From Xanthostigma xanthostigma (taxonomy: Eukaryota > Arthropoda > Insecta > Raphidioptera > Raphidiidae): a stretch of DNA of 64,000 nt. The notes below the pieces were generated by a model that saw only the letters and a program-made list of their open reading frames with translations, was not told the DNA's origin and did not search any database. The first letter of the stretch is position 1, and the number at the start of each line of letters is the position of its first letter. This document shows positions 42,621 through 54,000 of the stretch, one piece after another. The position numbers were made by a program, and so were the translations under genes. The DNA is taken from the NCBI GenBank assembly GCA_963575645.1, contig OY754464.1, positions 76,978,948 to 77,042,947 on the forward strand, in the 5' to 3' direction.

Positions 42621-43082
42621 AAGGCCGCTGCACACGAGGCTAGAAACACTGCTTGGAGTACTGCTGGTCGGTAGGCCATGGGTACGAAGCTGGAATGACG
42701 TCACTGCGGGCTCGCCTGCTAGCTCACAAGATAGGTTCTAAAATTAGAACAGGGGCTATTTTCCTTACTAGGCCCGATGCCGAGCAATAACCATTCAGGA
42801 AGTATTATGTCACGTGGGCAACTTGAACAAACGTCCACAAACCAACATGGCGTCATTCTGCTCAGAGTCAGACAACAGACACGTTTTGCTCTGTGTTTAT
42901 ATTTGAACTGTCACTGCGCGCGCACCAAATTATTTTATTCACAGAACTAGCTTGAAAAGACGTCTTGTGTGAAGCGAGCACATAACAGCAATCAAGAAAA
43001 TCAGCGCTAGAAAACTAGTAGGCAAGTCTATAAGTAGTAAGGAATCTAGAGCAGCGTTTCTAGCCTCGTGTGCAGCGGCCTT
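42621..43082. mobile_element. MITE with CCGCTGCACACGAG ends, copy 2
   Basis: AAGGCCGCTGCACACGAGGC and CCTCGTGTGCAGCGGCCTT end the element. The core phrases GAGTCAGACAACAGACACGT and CGCGCGCACCA are shared, inverted, with 52480-53168. Confidence 0.78.
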
Positions 43083-43425
43083 GAGTTCGATTTGTTTGGT
43101 GTTCACTGGTGCAGTCAAGTGTTTTTATCATATACTTTTATTCTATACTGAGCATAGGAATAAAATCGCAATCGAACTATTAGGGTGCAAACATATACTT
43201 CTGTCTTTTTTTACGCCGTAAGCACTGGCGTATCCAGGCGGGCAAAACAAGCACGGGGACCCGGAAAAAGAAATTTCTAATTTGCCCGCTCCTGAGCCAA
43301 AAGCTGGGTACGCCCATGTTAACGTCATAGAAAAAGACAAAGTTTCTGAAACAGAGATACTTTATTCAGATTGAATGCAAGTACATCAACCAATCCTATC
43401 ATCGGAGAAATCAAGGAATTACATC

Positions 43426-44013
43426 CATAGATATATATATTAATAGATAGCGGATGCCTATCCGTGAGCATTGTACGGAATGATTCCAATTAGAAGCCAT
43501 TTTGTACGTGGAAAACGCCGTAAAAAGCGCGCGAGATTCAAAAATATTCATTATTTTATAATATGATTTTATTGAGAAAAACAACAAAACTTACAGTAAA
43601 CAGTGATATTTCGCTCCAAAACCTATTTTTATGTTGAAACGTTTAAAAAATTACAAAACTGAGAATAAATATAATATAAAAGCTTAGAACATTTTACATT
43701 GTGAAATTGGCATCAATGCTTGTCAACCTTGATGCCAAATTGACAATGTAAAATGTTCTAAGCTTTTACATTATATTATTTATGCTTAATTTTGTAATTT
43801 TTGAAACGTTTCAGTATAAAAATAGGTTTTGGAGCGAAATATCTCTGTTTGCTGTGAGTTTTGTTGTTTTTCTCAATAAAATCATATTATAAAATAATGA
43901 ATATTTTTTAATCTCGCGCACTTTTTACGTCGTTTTCCACGTATAAAATGGCTCTAAAAAGGTATAGGAGGCGCTAGTGTATCCGCAATCTATTAAATAT
44001 ATATATATCTATG
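43426..44013. mobile_element. Complete foldback hAT-like MITE with 8-bp target duplication
   Basis: Ends CATAGATATATATATTAATA and (reversed) CATAGATATATATATATTTA. ATTACATC flanks it on both sides (43418-43425, 44014-44021). The arms extend inward almost to the centre (TTAGAACATTTTACATTGTG / CAATGTAAAATGTTCTAA). The window starts inside another copy (1-104). Confidence 0.92.
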
Positions 44014-44130
44014 ATTACATCCAAGAAAGATACGCAGATATATTTTCGATACGCTTTGTTGCGTTCACTCACCGCACATTGAGTAGATAGGCAATGATTC
44101 ACATAGTTTATATAGATATATATGTGGTTT

Positions 44131-47100
44131 TTATTGTGTAATGCTAAACATTGTAATGTCCGTGTTGCAATCTTCTGAATTATAAGAAGTAGTGCGATGC
44201 TTTTGATGTGGCGGTATATTTACGCCGCTGATGCAACACAGCCCGACGCCCGCCGATTGTTTCGCGTCATCAACGTGACGCGCAGCGGCCGTGGCGTCGC
44301 CGTTGCTTGCCGTTACACTGGACGTGACTGCGACACGAAATTCGAACGATTCACCACAACTCAGACACACGTCGCGTCTATGCATTTTGTTTGTGGGCGT
44401 CGTCGTGACTGTCACTATGCTTTTGTCATCTTGATGCGTCGGTTTCTTCCATGACACTTTACATACGACGTCCATGTGCCGATCTTCGTGTCCGTGCTGC
44501 CCGTTCACAACGGTCCCGAATCTGTCGTTTGTATAATGACGCCGGGTTGTACTGTTGCGTGCTCGGGAAATTGCGAGGTCCTGGGACTGAAATATTAAAC
44601 AGTGATATGTAGTTTCGTTTAAGGAGGTTGATGCGTTACAGTCCCAATCAAAAGTAAGTCGAATTCTAAACGGGGACTTTTCCATAATAAATTTTTACAA
44701 AAGGTTATAAGTCGATGATACTAATAAATTATTGTCATAAAGGCATAAATAAACAATTTTTTTTAATATTAATTAACTATTTCAGTATTTTACTTAAGGA
44801 CTAACTTTTGAATTGTTTGTACAAAGTTAGGTTAGAAAAAATAAATTTATGTAAATATCTGTATTTTACATATTTTTTGCAGTACCTATATAATTAAAAA
44901 AAGAAATTAAAAGTAATAAAAATTAAAATTAAATCATTAAAAAGTTGAAAATTCAGTTAAAATTGTCAAGAATAAAAGTCCATAATCGAAAAGTGCTAAG
45001 GTTTAATAATTTTTTATTGATTAAAAGTCTCCTAATTAAATTGGAAAAAATATTAAAATATGCGTAAGACATCGATGCTTTACATATTTAGTTTTCGGAA
45101 CTGCTGACATTATTTGGTTATTTGCAAAAAAAATAAAATGTACCGTTTGCATGCTAGGTTGACATATTTTCCATAAGACTACATCTAAAAGTTTTTTTTA
45201 ATTTTTAACTTTCTAAATCTCCTAATGATTTTGGATTTTTTACAGAAAATTTTGTCATAAAAAAATCTAGTAAAAAAACTTTATTTCAGATTTTTTTCAT
45301 TATCTTCATAAAACGGCTTAACCTCCTTAATGTAGTTTTTGACGTTAAACTTCTTTAGACACGCTTCACCTGGGGAGTAAGCTGGTAAATGCCTGACGAA
45401 AGCGTTTACGGAAGTGCGTCATCGGACGAGGCGAACGATAGTTGAGAGTGAGATATAAGTTAGTGAAGATAGTAAGAGAGAGAGTTACGTTTCGTATATT
45501 GGAAGTTGAGAGGGAGATATAAGTTAGTGAGTGCGACAAAGACGGAGCATTAATCGAAATTCTTTTTTTTTGGACTTGAAAACAATTGTTTTTGTATCAA
45601 AAATACATTTCATCGAATTTTGCTGCATTTTGTAACGGGAAATAATGTAGGTTAGTTAATAAATCCTTTTAAATGTATTATAAATTATGCTAATAAATAT
45701 ATATACATATTTTGCCTATTAATTAATAAAAAATTGTACTTTAAACATTTCGTCTTTGTAGATATGTGCTACAGAGTGAGGTTATATTGTGTTGTTAAAT
45801 CATGATGTCTAATCAAATGAACAAAATTGCATGTAAAAATAATAGGTATGCAATTACAAAAATACTTACTTGTTAGAAACATTTACCTTCCATAAGAGCC
45901 AAATAATATCACAAGCCAATTGTAGATATTATTTATAACAATTTAAATAAACGTAAAGCGATTGTCGATTTGTTTAAACGACATTTAAAACATAGTTGAT
46001 TCGCTCTGATTAAAAAAAAAAAAACAATGCAACATCGACCATAAAGCAATATTAATAACAACAATAAAATTATGATAATGATAAATATATTTCAACCCTG
46101 TTGATAAAAACATGCATAATTAAATTTTATAAATTAAAACATATAAGTTAAAAATAGCAAATGCAAAAAGCATAAGTAACAAAAATAAATTAAATTTAAT
46201 CTTTACTGCAAGCATTAACAATAAATTAACATAATATCGATACTGTACAGTTTGAGCAAAAAAAGACTTTCAAGTGATTCAAGATTCCGCGGTAAATTAA
46301 AATTGATAATAAGTACACATTTTTCATAAAAAAACTAAATTTCATTTAAATCAACATAACAAAATTTACGTCACTACATTCGCAAAAAACGTCTTGGGCA
46401 GTTAAATCATAAATATTTAAATTTTATAAAGATTTCTTGCTCAGACGTCTCCTTATTTATCTCATTTTAAATATAAATAATTCCGTGAGGTGGGACTTTT
46501 TTGTAGGAAATTTCCTGCTCTTTCAAAATTTGTTGCGATTTCAGATATCTGCAATAGTTTTTGAGATATTCGCAAAAAAACAAACCCCTCTTTTTTTTAC
46601 TAAAATGTTTATAACTTTTGCAGTTTTTTTGTCACCCATTTTAATTTTTTCAAAAAGTTTCCGAATCGAATGACACCATGATCATAATTTTCGGTGAACG
46701 AGGACTGGAATTCATCAAAAAAGGACATGTGAACTAGACTATGCTACCAAAGTCAACTTAAAGGTAGCAAATGTACTAATCCTTAGAGATTGCCAACGTA
46801 AGGAAAAATCAGTCATTGAAAATCAAAGACCGTCTAGAGCTTCAGTTAGTGGCTGCTAGATAATTCAATCCTTAGGTCTTGGATATTGATATGTTAAGTT
46901 TAAAGACCCTCTGCTAAATTCCGCCACAACGATCAGATAATATAAGGTCTCTGTAAGGGAAGACGCGGGTAAAGGCTATTTTTTATGAAGTACAATTTCA
47001 AAATATTGAAAGAAATAATTAGTTACCAAAAAAAGAAAAGTTTGTTTTTGTTTAAAGCGCGGTTCACACTAGGCTGCTTGTGAGCCGCTGCTGATCAGCG

Positions 47101-48595
47101 GCGGACAGTATCACCAGCAAGCAGCGGCGGGCAGCCCGGTCACACTACGGCTGCTACTCGCTAGTCTACCGCGAGTAGTGGCCGCCAATCACGTGACCTG
47201 CTAGTCGCCGCTGCCTGGCTACCAAAATAGACATGTCCAATTTCACCAGCCGCTGAGAAATGGCGGCGCCAGCGGCGAATTTTATGCTCACACCAAGCTG
47301 ATTGATGGCTGACAGTAGCGGCTTCCACATCTCGCGGCTGGCAACCAGCCTAGTGTGACCCGCGCTTAAAAGAGAATATATCCTTCCAGCGTTAAATTAC
47401 TAAACATTAAAATATTCTTTAGATTAAGATTTTGTTTATTCCTTTTGGAAGTATTCTTTTTAAAGGAAGTAACTTTTTTAATTTTTAGAAATAATAATTC
47501 TAATATATTCCTACCTATTTTAGGAACTATAATTCAAGAATTTTTATAACTATATACATTTCAGTCCAAGAGCTATCAATCATTTTTGGATAGGTATTTG
47601 AGGCAGTTTGTTCCAGTAAGAAACTGCTGTTGGATAACACTACTAAACAGTGGCGGCTATTTTGGTAATTCCTTCCTTCAGTTATATCAACGATGCCGTA
47701 TGCAATTTGATTCAAACACCATTGTCAATGGAAATACGACGATAAAAGAGATTTTAACTAAGAAAGAAAGTTAAATCAGCGGCATAATTTAGAAAATTAA
47801 AAACTTTTTGGTTTTTTGACAACACGTAGCTGTGCAGTAGTCGACCACGGCTATCATCAGATGAGAATATTTTCTTCTTTCATACTTTTCAGTTGTCGGG
47901 TTTTAGTTTTTGAACTTATTTTTTATTTAAATTATTTTTTTTGAACTTATTTTTTATTGTTTTCAATTTTGATCACCCCTGGGACCAAAATTCAAAAATA
48001 AATGTAGCCTGTGTTACCCGGGCCGTAATAGCGAATCCATTGACACCTTATTTATCAAAATCGGATGAATAGTTTAGGCGCTACGGTGGAACATTCGTAA
48101 ATTCAAACATACATAGACTGCTAAACTCATAACCCTTCTTTTTGGCTTCACCGTAGTCGAGAAAAAGCTTACATTTTGGATTTATTTATCGTTGACTGTG
48201 TTCACTACTTTTTGGGGGCGGCAATATTACATTGAGAATGTAATCCGGCCCTGAAACTACGAGCCGCCACTGCTACTAAACTATGTTTATGTTCAAAACA
48301 GTGAATCGATTTATTTGATATTTATTCAACGGTTTTTAATGAAATGGAAATGGACGTGTGTCTAGTAACGGTACTGTTATCCGCGGTGGTGCAGGTCTGT
48401 GGGGCTGACGTGATCGAGGAGACAGCCGTGTTGGCGCGCGCCCTCACCTGGGGCCCATCAGCGCCGCGACGTGCTCGAATGTTGAATGCGCCGTACACTA
48501 TCGGGTTCATGCATGAATTAGTGCAGGCGAATAAGAACAGACATTTCTGAATTCTCTGGTCGACTTGCAGCGCACTCTCTTTGTCGATCCAGTAC
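44131..48595 (-). CDS. AKHR: AKH/GnRH-family G-protein-coupled receptor, last two exons (partial)
   Basis: Exon A starts at 48595 after TTTATTTTCAG and reads YWIDKESALQVDQRIQKCLF, LFACTNSCMNPIVYGAFNIR, ARRGADGPQ: extracellular loop 3, TM7 with NPIVY, and the start of the tail. A consensus donor (CAG|GTGAGG) at 48448 joins in phase to exon B (44586-44131, acceptor TTAATATTTCAG), adding 151 residues (SQDLAISRARNSTTRRHYTN ... SITQ). Without that splice, exon A stays open for 41 Ser/Thr-rich codons to a stop at 48322. Family knowledge: these receptors couple neuropeptides of the AKH/ACP/corazonin group to lipid and sugar mobilisation. AKH receptor is the best fit; ACP or corazonin receptor is possible. 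TM1-6 exons are not in view. Confidence 0.82.
44620..45331 (+). mobile_element. TIR element TTAAGGAGGTTGATGCGTT, copy 1
   Basis: Ends TTTAAGGAGGTTGATGCGTT and AACGGCTTAACCTCCTTAA. It is present again at 54221-54897 in the same orientation with >90% apparent similarity. The flanks ATGTAGTTTCG and TGTAGTTTTTG look like an imperfect duplication. It sits in the last intron of the receptor gene. Confidence 0.8.
45340..45560 (-). repeat. Inverted relative of 14990-15150
   Basis: Contains AGGGAGATATAAGTTAGTGA twice-related phrases, the reverse complement of TCACTAACTTATATCTCCCT at 15045, plus GGGGAGTAAGCTGGTAAATG against CCAGCTTACTCCCC. Confidence 0.5.
45561..47054. other. Intronic DNA of the receptor gene, unassigned
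   Basis: AT-rich; no element boundary or coding sequence recognised. The 46490-46670 part has the TTTTTGAGATATTCGC phrase also seen in weaker form near 3575. Confidence 0.4.
47055..47367. mobile_element. GC-rich MITE with AAGCGCGGTTCACACTAGG ends
   Basis: AAGCGCGGTTCACACTAGGC and CCTAGTGTGACCCGCGCTT are inverted ends. The 313-bp interior is GC-rich with repeated CAGCGGCGG and GCTGCT motifs, in sharp contrast to the flanks. Confidence 0.82.
47368..48321. other. Intronic DNA with a LINE 3'-end-like fragment
   Basis: 47990-48175 resembles lepidopteran non-LTR 3' ends (CCTGTGTTACCCGGGCCGTA, CATAGACTGCTAAACTCATA, CTTCACCGTAGTCGAG). The rest is unassigned. Confidence 0.4.
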
Positions 48596-48831
48596 CTGAA
48601 AATAAAAACAATAGATAGATAGATAGTTTATTCATCATAGCGTCATAACATAGTTTGAATATGACAAGTCACAACATACAATATTCAAAAATTAGAACAT
48701 AGAAAAATAAAATAGTAAGAAAGTGCCAATATATATCCCACCAAAAACATTCTGTAAAAAACTAGCCAAGTCTCGATGGAGCTGCTTATTTATCTCTAAA
48801 AAGTAATGAAATCTAGACAAAGTCGTGCCAA
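48596..48831. other. Receptor intron with (GATA)n microsatellite and probable retroelement tail
   Basis: AATAGATAGATAGATAGTTT at 48609-48630 followed by ATTCATCATAGCG has the form of a tetranucleotide-tailed retroelement end in reverse orientation. No homologous copy was seen here. Confidence 0.4.
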
Positions 48832-48911
48832 GTCTAAGGTTACTTACTGCAATTTCTTTATTATTATAGGTAACTATAATAATAAAGAAATCGCAGTAAG
48901 GAACCTTAGAC
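48832..48911. repeat. Palindrome, 80 bp
   Basis: GTCTAAGGTTACTTACTGCA pairs with TCGCAGTAAGGAACCTTAGA around TTATTATTATAGGTAACTAT. Confidence 0.8.
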
Positions 48912-49050
48912 GGCGAAATGGTTCCACTAAAGGATGGTACGGCAGTGTTTGCTTCGCGCTCGACTTGGCGGGGGCACTGCCGTGCCCCCAGATACAACTT
49001 ATGAGGTATAAAAATCGTCTAGTGAATAAAAACATTACTCAATTAAATTT

Positions 49051-49245
49051 TTTTTGACGTGATAACGTCTTATAAATTGATGAATCACGTCAATACAAAA
49101 AGATGAAACATCGGCTGCATGCACGAAAAAGTGTAACGTTCCTAACGTTCCGCCTGACCCTGTGCGTGATTATTAAATATGATATTCGAGCGGAATACGT
49201 TATCACGTAAAACTATCGTCCGTAAACCGACTTTACAGACAACCA
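49051..49245 (+). mobile_element. ACGTGATAACGT-family element, copy 3 (short)
   Basis: TTTTTGACGTGATAACGTCT at the left, GTAAACCGACTTTACAGACA at the right; 195 bp, the most compact copy, so it may show the minimal sequence needed for mobility. Confidence 0.8.
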
Positions 49246-49852
49246 ATTTTTTAAAATACGCTTGAAGCTATTAAAGTCGTTGATTCGTCGGATTTATTCA
49301 GGAAATTTATTATAAATAGCACTGCCAGCACACACAGGAACTGAGCCGGTAATTGCCTATACAAACATTATTATTTAAATAAAACAATAAGTACTTTGAT
49401 CTTTTAGATACAGAGTGTTCGCCGATAATGGTAACAGTGAATAATTCTTGTATCCTACTACATACAAAAAATTTAGATAGTTTTTTATTTAACACGAAAA
49501 CAGTCGGAAATTGCGGAGGTATATTTAGCTATTGTAGTTTTCAAGTTATAACATTTTTAATTTTTTCAAGAAAAATTTATAAAAACCGTATCGGCGGAAG
49601 GCTCTTAGCTACCTAAATAAATAAGATTGAATTATATGTGTTTATTTTTTATTTCTTTTATAATTCTCTTCTTTATTTTAATATTTTCCCGTATTCATCT
49701 AATTCTGAGTTATGTTTCTATCTCATCAGAAAGTTAGTTTAAAATATTACAAAGTTTAGCCAGACATACACGAAAAGTTACTTAATAAAAACATGGTAAA
49801 ATAGTGCCATGTTTTGGTAATGTTACTAACGTCGCCGTAAACATAAAAATAG
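49246..49852. other. AT-rich stretch
   Basis: No gene or repeat recognised; small ORFs on both strands lack coding character. Confidence 0.4.
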
Positions 49853-50335
49853 TATATTGTGCGACTAGTGACGGAAGGAGAAGATTCCGCATGAGCGTGA
49901 AATAACACGCGAGTGGAATATTCTCCTTCGATCAATGATCGCACATAATACTTTATTCAACTAACACGAGTAATATATAATCGGGACCCTGATAAAAGAG
50001 GGAGAAATAATAAATCACTTCATTGATTGACGTACCTACCGCCCTCGATGCACACAAGATGGCCCTGACTTTCGCTGAATTGCGATGCTGTTTTCATAAT
50101 ATATACAAATCGCTACCGCGTTCCTATTAGTCCAGAAACTATGCAGTAATAATTCATTACCGCACAGTTGCGGCTCGCTACCGCGTTCTTATTGGTCCAG
50201 AAACTATGCAGTAATACATTATCGTACAGTTTCGGCTCATTATTAGCACTCTAAGCGTCAACATGAAGTAATTTATTATTTCTCCCGAATTTAGCAGGGC
50301 CCCGAAATTACATATTGCTCACGCGTGTTGAATAA
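49853..50335 (+). mobile_element. Two-module MITE family A, copy 3
   Basis: Hairpin module, then TTATTCAACTAACACGAGTA .. GTTGAATAA. The core carries two tandem copies of the ACCGCGTTC-TATTnGTCCAGAA segment found singly in copy 1. Family B begins at the very next base. Confidence 0.82.
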
Positions 50336-50817
50336 TAGTTATTGGCGTAACTAGTAGTCTAAGTCATTCATCGCGCTGACAGGTCATGACTTAGCCTACA
50401 AGTTACGCCCATAATTTTATTCAACAATTGCGCGTTATTCATGTTTTATTTATTGTTATTAATGAGATGTTGTAAATATCTATTTATTTCTTTATAAAAA
50501 AAACTGTCAATACTAACAGCACCAAACAGCACGATTCAATGTTTTGGTTTGAGGTTAGCCGGTTATGAATAAACTCCATGTCGAAAACATTCGGCCTCTC
50601 AATTTTAGCCTCAATGGGTAACAACGGAGTTGTTGTTACCTACTATTGCGTTACGACTCAAAAAATAGTTACGTTTATTTTCATTACTCCACAATGGCCG
50701 AGCTAGTAGGAATTTTCATTGAGTTATGACAAGTAATTGTCACCAGTCGGTAAATGGCTATTTAGGGTTCGGTTTTTAGGCATGATAAAACATGAATAGC
50801 GCGCATGAGTTGAATAA
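50336..50817 (+). mobile_element. Two-module MITE family B, copy 2
   Basis: Hairpin TAGTTATTGGCGTAACTAGT .. CTACAAGTTACGCCCATAAT, then a body from TTATTCAACAATTGCGCG to GCGCATGAGTTGAATAA. It is the inverted counterpart of 18621-19095 and directly abuts family A copy 3. Confidence 0.82.
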
Positions 50818-50935
50818 AATAATTTATTTTCTGGATTTTGTACATTTATTTCTATTTTCCGCTGTCATCAGCGCTGAATAAATCAATATAAAACTCACCA
50901 TCTACTCATACACAGTGCAAACGAGCTTTTCAACG

Positions 50936-50949
50936 GTTGCCTTGGTAAC
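50936..50949 (+). promoter_or_regulatory. RFX-type X-box upstream of DNALI1
   Basis: GTTGCCTTGGTAAC fits the X-box palindrome (half sites GTTGCC and GGTAAC, 2-bp spacer) bound by RFX factors that switch on ciliary genes. It lies 126 bp before the DNALI1 ATG, the usual distance. Match seen in sequence; function inferred from the family. Confidence 0.65.
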
Positions 50950-51074
50950 TAAACCGACCTGTTTGTAGTTACATTCTGTCATCAGACATATTTTATAAAA
51001 CCAGATATTTGACGTCGTATGCCATGCATAAAATTTAACATATAAACGCTCTTTGCCAAAGATAATAAATAATA

Positions 51075-54000
51075 ATGACCGAACGTATAGTTGCAACGCA
51101 AGAGACATTAGTGAGGTACGAGAACCCGGTGTTGGTGACCAAACATGATATTAAGGAGATCGCGAAACCGCCCGCTGGTGGCGCGGCAGGCGCTCGTCCG
51201 AAAACCAGTTCGGCAGCCGGCGATGCCAGACGCGAAACTGAAGAAGTTTTGAACCGCATTCTACCACCGAAAGAATGGGAAGAAGACGGGCAAATGTGGA
51301 GACAGCCTGTTTCCAGGTAGATATATTTTATCGAACATTTTCATTCGCTTTTGTCGGCCCCGGATCTACGATTTTTTCGAACCGGAGCAGAAACTTGATA
51401 ATGACCAAGGCTGTAGCCAGGAATTCACTTCGGGGGGGTCGAGCTCTGAACCAGAGACAATAAGTAACAACTTTATTTATGTAAAATTATAATATACGCT
51501 TATTATAGTATAATTTAACATAAATAAAAAAACAGTTGTGTGGTTTTAAGAAACCACGACGCAAGTGAAGCTTTTATTGGATTGTAGACACTTTATCCAT
51601 CACGATTAATTATAAACAACAATATTCACATGAATACACGAATAAAAACATGTAAACACTGTGCAGCACTTGCCCGCATGACAGACTGACTATGTGTTAT
51701 ACATACTACACGGTCAGCTGATGCTAACCATGGGCGCCGCCATATTGGCCTTGGCTGCTCTACCAAGCGCCTACTCCGAACGCCTTTCACTTTACCCCTA
51801 CTCCGCGGCCGCCTGTAATGCGACATGTAACAGACGGCCAGAAAAATTCGGGGCGATAGAATAAAAGTTTCACTTTAAAAATTTAATCAAAAGGCAACCT
51901 ACGCGAATTGTCACCAGAAATAAAGCGCGTGACAACGATTTCTGGACTGATATCGACATCACGATGAACGCTAATCAAGACTAATCCAGTCAGTCGTGAC
52001 TGTCCCATGCTGTTTCTCAAAAATGTTTTGACGTGATAACGTCTTATAAATTGATGAAACACCACCAGCACACACGAAAAAGAGTAACGTTCCGCAAGCG
52101 AGATCGCGATATAAGCGATAGAGATGCACGATCGGCCCAAGCGTCGGCTTGTGCGCATTTCTCCCTCTTCTCGCGTGACGTCAGAGAGTAGTGTGCGTTC
52201 AACATTTTTTTGCTTAAAAATATGTATTTTGCTTTGGTTGATCAAATTATTAGTCGGTAAAAATATAGTTTGACAGCTACTAAAATTTAGGTTATGTATT
52301 ATTAAATATGATATTCGAGCGGAATACGTTATCACGTAAAACTATCGTTCGTAAACCGACTTTCCAGACAACCAACTTTTAGCCTCCTTAACGAGGAAAA
52401 AGTACGCTCTGGTGTCGCCGTCGACACAGGTAGCGTCACGAGTATTGACAGTAGCTTGTGAATCATGGGAAACATTACTGCGTTACAGCACTGTCCAGCG
52501 CTTCTAGTCTGATAGATTCTTTGTTAGATTTGCCTACTAGTTTTCTAGCGCTGGTTTTCTTGATTGCTGTTAAGTGCTCGCTTTACACGAGCCTATTTTT
52601 CAAGCTTGTTTTGTGGATAGATCTGGTGCGCGCGCAGTGACAGTTCGAATATAAACACAGAGCAAAATGTGTCTGTTGTCTGACTCTGAGCAGAATGACG
52701 CCATGTTGGTACCGCTGCACACGAGGCTAGAAACGCTGCTCTAGATTCCTTACTATAGATTTGCCTACTAGTTATTTAGCGCTGGTTTTCTTGATTGCTG
52801 CGTTAAGTGCTCGCTTTACACGAGCCTATTTTTCAAGCTTGTTTTGTGGATAGATCTGATGCGCGCGCAGTGACAGTTCGAATATAAACACAGAGCAAAA
52901 CGTGTCTGTTGTCTGACTCTGAGCAGAATGACGCCATGTTGGTTTGTGGGCATTTGTTCAAGTGCCCACGTGACAAGATATTGCTTCCTGATTGGTTCTT
53001 GCTCATACCTAGCAGCAAATCTAGCAAGGAAAATAGCCCCTGTTCTAATTTTAAAACCTATCTTTAGAGCTAGCAGGCCGGCCCGCAGTGACGTCGTTTC
53101 CAGCTGCGTACCCAGCCTACCGGCTAGCAGAACTCCTAGCAGCGTTTCTAGCCTCGTAAGCAGCGGTCTTAGCAGAGCATTTTCGAAAAACAGTGTACAT
53201 TGAAGTCTTCAGTAGTTAATCAAACATTTATTTTAGATCCACTGCTTTCCTTTCGTAGATTTCAAACACATTTATCGAATCTTGAGCTTCGATATTGCGC
53301 TTGGCGTAAATGGACTTAACCATAGTAGTATATAGGTACTATAATAGATTATAGAACTTTGACGTACAACAGTGAGAAAATGTACAGCTGCCTCCTTTCA
53401 AATTTGTTCCACTTACTTGTAAGAATAGAATTTCATATTTATTGCAGTAATTTGTTGGTTTATATTTTATCCGATCTGGACAGTATAGAAATTGTTGTTT
53501 ATTTACGTACTTAATACAATGGCGTGCGTAAAATTTATGTTTGGTACGAAATTAACTAAGCATTCGGGAGGTACCGGGTTCGAATCCGGGCGGGGGCAGA
53601 TGTTGTTGGGACTTTTCCTGTTGCCTCTCGCCGAGAAACGGTAATCCCTGTACCGACCACCTTGTTGAGGTTTTTCATGGTTTGCCTCAAAAATTCCAGA
53701 TAAATATCGAGATGGTTCCTTATTTAAGGCCATAGCCGATCACATGTCAATTTCCTGTGCTCAAAATTTACCTACCTTATCCTAATGTTCTAAAATTGCT
53801 TCATTCGCCCATTACTATTAATTAGTTGAAGTTGAAAAATGTCTGACACCTCGAATATGTCGAATATATTCGAGGTGTTAGACATTTTAAATGGTTAATG
53901 TTATTTGTCAGAGAACATTATTTTAGTGTTTTGGTTGAAGTTTTTAAGCTATCCAATTAAAAAAACAAACAGTATCTATAAATTTTTACATGTCATCAAA

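Noticed and set aside
44197..44454. 85-codon plus-strand ORF in GC-rich DNA
   Set aside because: It is the antisense shadow of the receptor's last coding exon, which has an acceptor, correct phase and a coding-like sequence on the minus strand.
48344..48550. 68-codon plus-strand ORF beginning MEMDVCLVTVLL, looking like a signal peptide
   Set aside because: The minus strand here encodes NPIVYGAFNIR of a GPCR seventh helix with proper splice sites; the plus ORF is its shadow.
51883..52335. 150-codon minus-strand ORF
   Set aside because: It runs through copy 4 of the ACGTGATAACGT element and starts and ends at unrelated points; no family resemblance.
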